The translations under genes and the position numbers were made by a program. The notes beneath the pieces are model-generated. The model had not been told where the DNA came from. It saw nothing but the letters and a program-made list of their open reading frames with translations, and made no database searches. This document shows, piece after piece, positions 1-8,342 of a stretch of DNA of 64,000 bases. The number at the start of each line of letters is the position of its first letter. Within the stretch, counting starts at the first letter, position 1. Source of the stretch: Actinoplanes xinjiangensis (GTDB taxonomy: Bacteria; Actinomycetota; Actinomycetes; Mycobacteriales; Micromonosporaceae); NCBI RefSeq assembly GCF_003148685.1, contig NZ_QGGR01000001.1:1-64000 (forward strand), written 5' to 3'.

Positions 1-554
1 CCGTGGCCGCCGCCGTGACCGCCACCGTGACCGCCACCGTGACCGCCACCGTGACCGCCACCGTGACCGCCACCGTGACCGCCACCGTGACCGCCACCGT
101 GACCGCCACCGTGACCCGGCCTATGCCTGAAGGGGTGGTAGTACCGGTGGCCGATCGTGTAGGAGTTGAACACGTGCGCGGGCCGGTACAGCCAGTTGTC
201 GGGCCAACCGCCCCTCCAGCGGGTCCAGATCCAGTCGTCCTCCGGGACCTCTAGGACCCACACCACACCGCGGCCGGGAACGGAGGCGCTGTAGTAGTTG
301 AAGTCCTGCCACGCTCCCTGGGCCACGCCATACGCGCCGGCCCGCTGACACAGCACCTCGTTGGTGTAGTAGCCAACCACGTACTCGTCATCCCAGTCTT
401 CCGCCGCCATCGGCGACGAAGCCGCCTCGTTGACAGCCGGTGCGGCCAGTTTGGCGCTGAGTCCGGCCGCCGGGGCGGGAGATGCCACGCCTAGCGCACC
501 GGCAACTGCCAGGCTCATGCTGGCAGCAGCCAACATTCGCTTCGGGTTTTTCAT
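1..554 (-). CDS. Secreted Gly/His-repeat protein, 3' end cut by window edge
   Basis: I do not recognise a family. The ATG at 554 follows an AAAGGTG ribosome site and opens a typical Sec signal peptide (MKNPKRMLAAASMSLAVAGA, cleaved near APAAG). The mature part has a Trp/Tyr/Asp-rich segment of about 110 residues (with WDDEYVVGYY and DDWIWTRWRGGWPDNW), then a run of GHGG tetrapeptides that continues past the window edge, so at least 184 residues. The repeat comes from a 12-bp DNA tandem repeat. The protein should be extracellular. His-rich Gly repeats can bind divalent metals, but that role is inference. It has no neighbour in an operon here; the next gene upstream on this strand is more than 700 bp away. 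Confidence 0.75.
   Translation of the reverse strand, partial: MKNPKRMLAAASMSLAVAGALGVASPAPAAGLSAKLAAPAVNEAASSPMAAEDWDDEYVVGYYTNEVLCQRAGAYGVAQGAWQDFNYYSASVPGRGVVWVLEVPEDDWIWTRWRGGWPDNWLYRPAHVFNSYTIGHRYYHPFRHRPGHGGGHGGGHGGGHGGGHGGGHGGGHGGGHGGGHGGGH
15..114. repeat. 12-bp tandem repeat encoding GHGG
   Basis: Eight perfect or near-perfect 12-bp units lie head to tail (GTGA at 15, 27, 39 and so on to 111), with a degenerate unit before position 15. On the minus strand they encode the GHGG tail of the secreted protein. The period is a multiple of three, so copy-number change keeps the reading frame. Confidence 0.9.
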
Positions 555-1274
555 TTTGTCACACCTTTTCGGTACAAATCGCCATGACTTGCGTCAGCTC
601 ACCATGGCCCTCAAAGATCAATCGGAGCTTTACCCGAAAGCTGACCGTTCGGATGACCCGCCGCGTGTCCGTAAAGCCGGGATTGCCGGTTCCTGGTTTA
701 ACCCCACCGGGAACGGGACAGGCACTTCCGGTGGCCGCGCGCAACGCGCCCGTATCAGGCCGCCATGGTTTGGCACGGCACGCCGCCATCGTTTGGCACG
801 CCACCACGAAGAATGGAAAGTTCCTTTAACCCGGAACCCGGCATGCACTTCCACCATCCACTCAACGCACCCGACTGGACAACAGGCCCTCACCCGGCTC
901 CGCGGACCTCACAGTCACCGCTGGCACCACTCTGAACATTGTTCTCCCCCGCCCCGGCTCCGCGCTTGTTCCGCCGCCGATCGACCGCACGAAAGCGCTC
1001 GAAAGCCACGGACCGACAACCGCCGGCGGGCCGTTCTCCGAGAAGATCCCGACAGCCGGAAAGAACGAGGACCGCCGGCGCCATAGGCGCAATCACCGGC
1101 AAACCGCGGGAGATGGACGCTGGCATCCGCAGAAGAAGAACCCCGGCATCCGCAGGAGAAGGACGCTGGCATCCGCAGGAGAAGGACGCCGGCACCGCCT
1201 ACGGATGACCCCGGAACCTTCGGAGCGGGACTTCCGGAACGCCCTTAAATCGGAGACCGGCCAAAAGGACAGCC
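555..1274. other. 720-bp intergenic region without a supported gene
   Basis: This gap lies between the start of the Gly/His-repeat gene and the end of the SWIM gene, both on the minus strand. Several open frames cross it, but none has a good ribosome site, a recognisable domain or consistent third-position GC bias. Positions 560-900 are clearly less GC-rich than the surrounding genes. Positions 1115-1197 hold a short tandem repeat listed separately. The promoter of the gene at 1-554 should lie within about 150 bp of 555, but I see no convincing -35/-10 pair. Confidence 0.5.
1115..1197. repeat. About 23-bp tandem repeat, 3.5 copies
   Basis: Units begin near 1115, 1139, 1161 and 1184 and share the core GGCATCCGCAGGAGAA. 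The third unit matches the first closely and the last is truncated. The array is intergenic, downstream of the SWIM gene. No function is evident. Confidence 0.75.
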
Positions 1275-2240
1275 TCAGTCACCGCCGAGATCGTCGGCCA
1301 GCGCCCGATACGCCACCCGCAGGACCTCCGTGATCGGCTGCGTGGCATGGGTGAGCCCCGGCGGGTCGAGCTGATCGAGCAGCGCATCCGGCCGCAGCAC
1401 TCGGCCACGCCCGTCCGCCGCCCCGTCGCGACCCGGCCCCGTGGCCGTCACCCATTCCTCCTCGGCCCGATCGTCGCCTCGCGGGGCGCCGGTCGGAGCG
1501 TCGCCGACCGCGGGAGCGCCGACGCCGGATCCCCCGGACCACACCGCGGCCCCCCAGAAGGCGGTTGGATCAACGGTGGACGGCGCGCTGCCCGCAGCCG
1601 TCGCGTCACCGCCGCCGCGTGCCTCTCCGGCCCCCGTGTCCCCGGCCGGGGAAGAGGAGTCCGCCGGCCCGCCGAAATCCGGCGAAGCGCCGAAGTCCGC
1701 CGGCCCGCCGCGTGAGGTGTCGACGGCGGCGGCCTCCCGAAGGCGGCGGAGCCGCATCAGCAGTTCGTCGCGTGATCGCCCGCGCCAGGTGAACACCTCG
1801 AACGGGTCGCTCTCGAATGCCCTGGCCAGCGCATAACAGGTGGCCGCCAGGTGGGCGCACGGCATCGGCCATCGCTCGCAGGTGCAGTCCATCGCGACCT
1901 CGTCGAGGGACAATGGCAGCAGGCTCAGCCCGGTCCCGTCGAACACCGCTTCGATACCCGGCGGCATCCGCCCGTCGAGCAGGTCGGCGACATAGCGCGC
2001 CTCGGCGACCAGTGTCTTCTCCACGCGGGCCCACTCGGAGGCCCCGAACGCGCGCACCGCGATCCGTGCCCGGAACGCCGTGGGATCGTCGGGCCCGCGG
2101 ACCAGGGCGACCGCGAGGCTGCCGGAGACGGTCAGGCTGCGCACGTGCCCGGCACGCTCGTCGCGGCGCCCGCGGGCGAAGGTCGGCCCCATCCGGAGGG
2201 ACTCGAACATGCCCAGGAAGGCCGGGGAGAAGTCAGTCAA
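1275..2240 (-). CDS. SWIM zinc-finger protein
   Basis: About 321 residues. The SWIM zinc motif CxCx(n)CxH is visible as CTCERWPMPCAH near residue 118. SWIM domains bind zinc and are thought to contact DNA or protein. The C-terminal third is Gly/Pro/Asp-rich and probably disordered. I favour the TTG at 2240, which overlaps the helicase stop by 8 bases; an ATG at 2273 reaches further into the helicase gene and an ATG at 2212 would also fit. Overlap with the SNF2 helicase upstream indicates co-translation. SWIM/SNF2 pairs are common in actinobacteria, which suggests a shared job on chromatin-like DNA or a DNA-protein complex; the substrate is unknown. Confidence 0.85.
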   Translation of the reverse strand: MTDFSPAFLGMFESLRMGPTFARGRRDERAGHVRSLTVSGSLAVALVRGPDDPTAFRARIAVRAFGASEWARVEKTLVAEARYVADLLDGRMPPGIEAVFDGTGLSLLPLSLDEVAMDCTCERWPMPCAHLAATCYALARAFESDPFEVFTWRGRSRDELLMRLRRLREAAAVDTSRGGPADFGASPDFGGPADSSSPAGDTGAGEARGGGDATAAGSAPSTVDPTAFWGAAVWSGGSGVGAPAVGDAPTGAPRGDDRAEEEWVTATGPGRDGAADGRGRVLRPDALLDQLDPPGLTHATQPITEVLRVAYRALADDLGGD

Positions 2241-5220
2241 CGATGGCCTCCGGCGCGAGGGCGAACAGGTCACGGATCTCGCCGGCGGACAGGGCGCTCA
2301 GCCAGCCCTCGCCGGAGCCGACGACACGCTCGGCGAGGATGCCCTTGTCGGTGAGGACCCGGTCGATGCGCTCCTCCAGGGTGCCGAGGCAGACGAGCGT
2401 GTGGATGTGCACGTCACGGCGCTGCCCGATGCGGAACGCGCGGTCGGAGGCCTGGGTCTCGGTCGCCGGGTTCCACCAGCGGTCGATGTGCACGACGTGA
2501 TTGGCGGCGGTCAGGTTGAGTCCGGTGCCGCCGGCTTTCAGTGACAGCACGAAGACGCCCGGCTGCTCGGCTCTCTGGAAGTCGGCGACCATGCTGTCGC
2601 GGGCGGCGCGGGGGGTGCCGCCGTGCAGGAACCGCACCGGAACACCGAACCGGGCGGCCAGGTGCGGCGTGAGCATCCCCCCGAAGCGGGCGAACTGGGT
2701 GAAGCACAGCACGCTCTCCCCCGCTCCGAGCGCGTGGTCGACGATCTCCTCCAGGCGGTCGATCTTGCCGGAGCGGCCGGGCAGCGGGGACGCGTCCTTG
2801 AGCAGCAGCGCCGGGTGCACGCAGGCCTGTTTCAGTTTGGTCATGGCGGCCAGGACCAGGCCCTTACGCCATCTCTCCCCCGGCTCGGCGAGCCGCTCCA
2901 GCAGGTCGTCGAGCACCGCCCGGTACAGGCTGACCTGCTCCAGCGTCATCCCGCACAGGTGCCGGACGTGCCGTTTCGTCGGCAACTCGCCGGCGATGCC
3001 GTGGTCGGCCTTGGTCCGCCGCAGCAGGAACGGACGGGTCGCCTGGCGCAGCCGGGCGGCCGCGTCCTCCTCCGCGTAGCGCTCGATCGGGACCGCGAAC
3101 CGGGCCCGGAACGTGTGCGCCGACGCCAGGATGCCCGGGTTGACGAAGTCGAGGATCGACCACAGCTCGGACAGCCTGTTCTCCACCGGGGTGCCGGTCA
3201 GCGCGATCCGGTTGCGCGCCGGGAACCGCCGGACCGCCTTGGCGGTGGCGCCGCCACTGTTCTTGATGTGCTGCGCCTCGTCGAGCACCACCCGGTCCCA
3301 CGAGATCGCGGCCAGTGCGTCCGCGTCACGCACCGCCGTGGCGTAGGTGGTGAGCACCACGTCGGCCCCGGCGGCGAGGACGGCCGGATCCTCCCGGTCG
3401 GCGCCGTGCAGCACCCGCACCCGCAGCGACGGCGCGAACCGGCCCGCCTCCCGCTGCCAGTTGCCCAGCACCGACAGCGGGCAGACCAGCAGCGCGGGCC
3501 CCTCCCGGTGGTGCAGCAGCAGAGCGAGGAGCTGCACGGTCTTCCCCAGGCCCATGTCGTCGGCGAGGCAGGCGCCGAGTCCCAGCGAGTCGAGAAAGGC
3601 CAACCAGGAGAAACCCCTGATCTGGTACGGCCGGAGCTCGCCCACCAGCCCGGCCGGCGGTGGCAGCACCTCCAGCCGCTGGTCGAGGCGCCCGCTGAGC
3701 AGATCGGCCAGCCAGCCCTCGCCCCGCGCATCGGTCACCGGCAGTGGCAGCTCCTCCGGTGGCAGCAGCCGCGTCATCCGCAGCGCGTCCCCGGCGGTCA
3801 TCCGCCCACCGCCCCGGCGCAGGAACGCCAGCCCGGCGGCGAGCCGCTCCGGATCGAGGAACACCCACCGCCCCCGCAGCCGGACCAGCGGCACCTTGGC
3901 CTGGGCCAGGTCGGTCAGGTCGTCCTCGGTGAGGGTGCGCCCGCCGAGGGCCAGGCCCCATCGGTAGTCGACCAGCTCGCGCAGCCCGACCGCCCGGTCC
4001 CGGAGCACGTGCGACACCGGGTCCCGCCCGCGCACCTCCAGGGCGAGCCCGAGGCTGGGCCGCCGTCGCCACCAGGCCGGCAGCAGCACCCCGTAGCCGC
4101 CCTCCTCCAGCAGTGCGGCGTGGCTGAGGAACCGGTGCGCGCCCTCGGTGTCGAGCAGCATCTGGCCGGGGTGGGCGCCGTGCAGCGCCTCGGCCAGGTC
4201 GGGGTAGAGCCGCGCCGCCCGGCCGAGCCCGGCGAGCAGCCGCTCCTGCGGATGTGACGTCCACCGGCGCAGCGGCGCGGACCGGTCGCGCCAGACGTCG
4301 GCGGCCGGAACCAGCACGCTCGGCTCGTCGACGGCCTGCAACAGGAACTCCAGCCGCCACGTGTCCTCCGGCAGCGGCACCTCGTCGGGCAGCACGGGCT
4401 CGTGCTCGCGTGGGTCGCTCAGCCGGAAGCACACCCGCACCTCGGCGCCACTGGCCGCCTGCTCGAACCAGGCCCCGAGCCGCCCGGCGAGCGTGTCGGC
4501 GAGCGCCGGGGCCGCGTCGAACTCCGGCTCCCCGGTCAGTGCGGCCAGCCACCCGTAGTCGGCGAGCGTCACCCGGGCCTCGGCGAGCCGGGTCCGCACC
4601 AGCCCGTCGACGAGCCGCCCGAGCGCGGCCACCGCCAGCTCGCCCGCGGTCGTCTGCGCCCCGGTGGCGGGCTGCTCGGCCCGGCATGCCGGTGGCATGC
4701 GGTCCCGTAGGGCCGCGAATCGCACCGCGTCGGTCCCGGTCACCACCGGACGCCACAGGGCCACCGGCCGGGGTCCGTCGATCCGCACGCCGGGGAGCAC
4801 CCGCCCCCGGCGGACCAGGCCCACCGCGAACCCGCACAGCTCGACCACCCACCCGGCGGACGGGGCGACCCGCCCCTCGAACTCGGCGATCAGGTCGGCG
4901 TCGGCGAAGGGCACCCGCACCGCGGGCACCCGCCAGGCGCGGGCCCGGGGCGTGCCCCGTCGCTCCGGCAGCCCCAGATGCGGCGACGGCAGCGGCCCCG
5001 ACCCGGTCGACGGCAGCAGCAGCGTGGCCTCGGGTCGCGTCTCACCGGCGGGCAGCCGGTCGGCGGCCAGCGCGAACGGATGCGGCGGTGCCGCCCCACG
5101 CCCGGCGGTGGCACCGCCGGCCGCCCCGTCCTCCGCCCACAGGCTGAGCCCGCCGTCACGCCCGACGAGCCCGTGCAGGACCCGCACGCCCGTCACGCCG
5201 GCCCGGACGATCGCGGTCAT
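2233..5220 (-). CDS. SNF2-family DEAD/DEAH-box helicase
   Basis: This 995-residue Swi2/Snf2-type ATPase would translocate on double-stranded DNA and remodel bound proteins. The C-terminal half carries the two RecA-like lobes: Walker A in DDMGLGKT, motif II as LDEAQH, motif III as ALTGTPVENR, and motifs V/VI around GGTGLNL and DRAFRIGQ. The first ~450 residues form the poorly characterised N-terminal region usual in bacterial SNF2 proteins. The ATG at 5220 has no clear ribosome site, so the exact start is uncertain. It overlaps the SWIM gene downstream and the two should form one transcript. Confidence 0.93.
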   Translation of the reverse strand: MTAIVRAGVTGVRVLHGLVGRDGGLSLWAEDGAAGGATAGRGAAPPHPFALAADRLPAGETRPEATLLLPSTGSGPLPSPHLGLPERRGTPRARAWRVPAVRVPFADADLIAEFEGRVAPSAGWVVELCGFAVGLVRRGRVLPGVRIDGPRPVALWRPVVTGTDAVRFAALRDRMPPACRAEQPATGAQTTAGELAVAALGRLVDGLVRTRLAEARVTLADYGWLAALTGEPEFDAAPALADTLAGRLGAWFEQAASGAEVRVCFRLSDPREHEPVLPDEVPLPEDTWRLEFLLQAVDEPSVLVPAADVWRDRSAPLRRWTSHPQERLLAGLGRAARLYPDLAEALHGAHPGQMLLDTEGAHRFLSHAALLEEGGYGVLLPAWWRRRPSLGLALEVRGRDPVSHVLRDRAVGLRELVDYRWGLALGGRTLTEDDLTDLAQAKVPLVRLRGRWVFLDPERLAAGLAFLRRGGGRMTAGDALRMTRLLPPEELPLPVTDARGEGWLADLLSGRLDQRLEVLPPPAGLVGELRPYQIRGFSWLAFLDSLGLGACLADDMGLGKTVQLLALLLHHREGPALLVCPLSVLGNWQREAGRFAPSLRVRVLHGADREDPAVLAAGADVVLTTYATAVRDADALAAISWDRVVLDEAQHIKNSGGATAKAVRRFPARNRIALTGTPVENRLSELWSILDFVNPGILASAHTFRARFAVPIERYAEEDAAARLRQATRPFLLRRTKADHGIAGELPTKRHVRHLCGMTLEQVSLYRAVLDDLLERLAEPGERWRKGLVLAAMTKLKQACVHPALLLKDASPLPGRSGKIDRLEEIVDHALGAGESVLCFTQFARFGGMLTPHLAARFGVPVRFLHGGTPRAARDSMVADFQRAEQPGVFVLSLKAGGTGLNLTAANHVVHIDRWWNPATETQASDRAFRIGQRRDVHIHTLVCLGTLEERIDRVLTDKGILAERVVGSGEGWLSALSAGEIRDLFALAPEAIVD

Positions 5221-5354
5221 GCCGGAGCCGGGAAGCGCTGCGGAAGGCGGTACCTGAACATGCCGCCGACTCTAGGCCGCCCCTACGACACTTTCCGGCC
5301 GCCGCGACCCCGCCCGGGCCGGGAACGTAACCACCGTCACCCGGGCGTACCGCT

Positions 5355-5819
5355 TCAGCCGGTCAGGTGCCCGGTCTGCTCCAGCGTCCAGGTGATGTCG
5401 GGCGGCCGGACCCGGGCACAGCGGGGTCCGCCGTCCGGCCCGGTCAAACCGAGCCGCGCGACCAGCACGCCACCGTCTTCGGCCGCGCTCCGCAGCAGGT
5501 CACCGGGGATGTCGGAGAACATCAGCTTGGCCCGCCGGAACCCGGCGAACACACCGGTGCCGGTGGAGCCCCAGCTGAGATAGAGGAACCGGGCCCCCGG
5601 CCGCCCGTGCACCCACGGCCCGCCGACGTCGATGAACCCCTCCACCTCGCGGCTGTCGACCTCGAACTCCCAGACGGCCCGGTCCTCGAACACCCCGACC
5701 CGGTCGACGACCTCCTTGCGCCGCTGCACACCGACCTGCACACCGCCGAGCCGCAATGCCTCGGCCTGGGGCGCCCCGGCCCGTCCCGGCAGCTCATCCC
5801 CCTCGATCCGGATCCGCAT
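5355..5819 (-). CDS. DUF5990 family protein
   Basis: A 154-residue protein that resembles DUF5990 proteins of actinobacteria, judged from the opening MRIRIEGDELPGR, the following GVQVGVQRRKEVVD and the mid-protein GPWVHGRPGARFLYLSWG. It has no signal peptide or membrane segment and should be cytoplasmic. The function of the family is not known. The ATG at 5819 is preferred because the frame upstream of it runs antisense to the divergently transcribed esterase gene. The gap of 240 bp to the esterase probably holds both promoters. Confidence 0.75.
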   Translation of the reverse strand: MRIRIEGDELPGRAGAPQAEALRLGGVQVGVQRRKEVVDRVGVFEDRAVWEFEVDSREVEGFIDVGGPWVHGRPGARFLYLSWGSTGTGVFAGFRRAKLMFSDIPGDLLRSAAEDGGVLVARLGLTGPDGGPRCARVRPPDITWTLEQTGHLTG

Positions 5820-6059
5820 GCAACCGACTCTAGAGAGCTCCCGCTTCGTCCTGGCATGGGCAGGCGCACACGATCGGGGACCGGTTGCGGCCCGACCGGG
5901 GGCAGGAGGGGACATGCCGGCGCCGGGCGGCTCGGCACGATCCCCGCAGACGTTCCGGATGCCGTCAGCCGGGGCACGGACCTCGCGAAGACCCGGCCCC
6001 GGCAGGGCGGTGATGGCGCACGCCCGGCGCGGGCGCCCGGGCGACGCTAGGGTGCGTTC

Positions 6060-7064
6060 ATGGAGGGTGCCGGCGGGGCGTGGTGCGAGGGCACCGTGGT
6101 CCGATTCCGGTATGCCGATCCCGGTCACCGGCTGGCCGGGGTTCGCCTGTGGTCCTCGACGATCCGCGCCGACCTGGCCTTCCGGCGCGATCTCGGCGTC
6201 TGGGAGCTCTGCTGTGCGCGGCCGCCCCTGTGGCGGCTGGACTATCACCTGGAGCTGACCGGCGCGGACGGCGAGCGGCACAGCACCGAGCGGGCGGAGC
6301 TGCGATGCCCCGACTACGCCGAGCCGGACTGGCTGACCGCGCCGGCCGCCCCGGGAGCCTGGCGGCGGATGCGACTGCCGGGGCTGACCGCCCGGGTCTG
6401 GTCACCGCGGGCCGGCACCGACCGGATCCTGGTGGCACACGACGGTCCCGAGTACGACCGCTGCGGCCGGCTCGGCGACTACACCGCGGCGGCCATCGGA
6501 TCGGGACGCGTCCGCCCGTACCATCTGGTGCTGCTGCCGCCGGTCGGCCGAACCGTGAGTGGTCCGCCGAGCGGGAGCGGCCGGGAGAAGATCTATGCCG
6601 CCGACCCGGGATATGCCCGTTTCCTGGCGGGAGATCTCCTTCCACGGATTCGTTCCCGGCTCGATGGCGGCCCGGTCGTCGGCGCCGGGGCGAGCCTCGG
6701 CGCATTGGCGATGCTGCACGCGCAGTGGTGGTTCCCGGCGCCGTTCGCCGGTCTGTTCCTCCAGTCGGGCAGCTATTTCGACGCGCGGCACGACCGGCAG
6801 GAGGCCGGATTCCGGTTCTTCCGGCGGATCGTCCGGTTCACGAGCCGGCTGCGGCATTCCGGGAGCGGTCCGGCTGTTCCGGTGACGCTCACCTGCGGCG
6901 CGGCCGAGGAGAACCTGGCGAACAACCGGGACATGGCGGATGCATTACGCAAACAGGGGTATGCCGTGGAGTTCGCGGAGAATCCGGACGCACACACCTG
7001 GACCGGGTGGCGGGATGCACTGCATCCGCATCTGACCGGCCTGTTGCGACGGGTGTGGATCTAG
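6060..7064 (+). CDS. Enterochelin-esterase-like alpha/beta hydrolase
   Basis: A 334-residue serine hydrolase of the esterase D/Fes type. The first ~110 residues look like the Ig-like N-terminal domain of Fes enzymes; the hydrolase core follows. The nucleophile Ser lies in GAGASLGALA, and a candidate acid and His lie in CGAAEEN and NPDAHTWTGW. No signal peptide is present, so it acts in the cytoplasm. The substrate is unknown; Fes relatives open siderophore ester bonds, but no siderophore genes are nearby. The gene is followed after 10 bp by an ATP-grasp gene, so the two are probably one operon. It carries a rare TTA codon at codon 296. Confidence 0.85.
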   Translation: MEGAGGAWCEGTVVRFRYADPGHRLAGVRLWSSTIRADLAFRRDLGVWELCCARPPLWRLDYHLELTGADGERHSTERAELRCPDYAEPDWLTAPAAPGAWRRMRLPGLTARVWSPRAGTDRILVAHDGPEYDRCGRLGDYTAAAIGSGRVRPYHLVLLPPVGRTVSGPPSGSGREKIYAADPGYARFLAGDLLPRIRSRLDGGPVVGAGASLGALAMLHAQWWFPAPFAGLFLQSGSYFDARHDRQEAGFRFFRRIVRFTSRLRHSGSGPAVPVTLTCGAAEENLANNRDMADALRKQGYAVEFAENPDAHTWTGWRDALHPHLTGLLRRVWI

Positions 7065-7074
7065 GGGAGGCGAT

Positions 7075-8310
7075 GTGGCCGACGTCGAGCACACCATCGG
7101 CATGCTGCTGGGCACCGAGGACGACTGGCCGCGCGCCTATGAGGCGTTGCTGCGGCGGCTGGGGGTGGTCTCCGGCCCGGACGGGCGCAGTCACCGGGCG
7201 CGGCCGGTACGGGTGACGATCGAGCCGTTCAACCTGCGGGACAAGCCGCGGCACGACCTGGTCATCGACCGGCTGGCCTACTGGTACTACCACCCGCGCG
7301 AGTGGCTCAAGAAGATCGCACTGATGGACGACGTGTACCTGTTGAACAGCCCGTTCACGTTCCAGTCGATGGAGAAGCACGCGGCGTACTGCGCGATGAT
7401 ACGGCTGGGGCTGAAGGTTCCCGAGACCGTTCTGGTGCCGTTCAAGAATCCGCTGGAGAATTCGCGGTGGGCCTATACGGCGGAACGGTACAACCGCCCT
7501 TTCGATCTGGAGGCGACGGCCGCGGGGGTCGGTTATCCGCTGTGGATGAAACCGTATGACGGCGGGGCCTGGGTGGGGGTCTCGAAGATCCGGAATCCGG
7601 CCGAACTGCACGCCGCCTACGACGCCTCGGGCGAGCGGTTGATGCACCTCCAGGCGTCGGTCGAGGGCTATGACGTGTTCGCCCGCAGCCTGAGCATCGG
7701 GCCCGAGACGATGGTGATGAAATTCCGTCCGGAGCAGCCGATGCACGCCCGCTACGAGGTGGATCACCATTTTCTGTCGGCGACGGCCGGCGACGAGGTG
7801 GTGACGATCTCCCGGCTGGTGAACGCGTTCTTCCGGTGGGAGTTCAATTCCTGCGAGTCGCTGGTACGCGGCGACGACGTGTACCCGATCGATTATGCGA
7901 ACGCCTGCCCGGATGTGTCGCTGACGTCGTTGCACTACTACTTCCCGTGGGCGATGACGGCTCTGCTGCGGTGGACGGTGTTCTGTGTGGCGACCGGACG
8001 GCGGCCACGACTGGACATGGACACGGCGGCGTACTTCGCGGTGGCCGACTCCGACCGGACGTATGCGGAGAAACTTCAGGAGTACCGCAGGCTCGCCGAC
8101 GACTACTTCGAGACCGAGAAGTACCGGGAGTTCTGCGAGAAGAGCCTGGGCACCGTGGACGAGATCGTCTACGAGTGGGTCTCCTCGGAGGAGTTCCACT
8201 CGCTGCTGCGGGAGACGGTCCGCGCCCACTACCCGGTCCACGAGCACGAGAAGTTCCTGGCCCACTTCGGCGGCCTGATCGACGCCTGGATCCGCGACCA
8301 GGGGCGTTGA
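7075..8310 (+). CDS. ATP-grasp domain protein
   Basis: A 411-residue protein that looks like an ATP-grasp carboxylate-amine ligase: an N-terminal pre-grasp part, then the nucleotide-binding stretch GYPLWMKPYDGGAWVGVSKI (about residues 161-180) and a metal-binding end around DVYPIDYANACPDVS. Such enzymes activate a carboxylate as acyl phosphate and join it to an amine or thiol. The GTG at 7075 is chosen because GGGGAGG ends four bases before it; an ATG two bases upstream is in another frame. It is translationally close to the esterase, which suggests that one enzyme makes and the other trims or activates the same acyl product. That link is inference. Confidence 0.8.
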   Translation: MADVEHTIGMLLGTEDDWPRAYEALLRRLGVVSGPDGRSHRARPVRVTIEPFNLRDKPRHDLVIDRLAYWYYHPREWLKKIALMDDVYLLNSPFTFQSMEKHAAYCAMIRLGLKVPETVLVPFKNPLENSRWAYTAERYNRPFDLEATAAGVGYPLWMKPYDGGAWVGVSKIRNPAELHAAYDASGERLMHLQASVEGYDVFARSLSIGPETMVMKFRPEQPMHARYEVDHHFLSATAGDEVVTISRLVNAFFRWEFNSCESLVRGDDVYPIDYANACPDVSLTSLHYYFPWAMTALLRWTVFCVATGRRPRLDMDTAAYFAVADSDRTYAEKLQEYRRLADDYFETEKYREFCEKSLGTVDEIVYEWVSSEEFHSLLRETVRAHYPVHEHEKFLAHFGGLIDAWIRDQGR

Positions 8311-8342
8311 CGCCGTAACACCCACGCAACCAATATGTGTCC

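Noticed and set aside
430..1086. 218-residue open frame on the plus strand
   Set aside because: It begins antisense to the secreted Gly/His-repeat gene and has no ribosome site or family resemblance.
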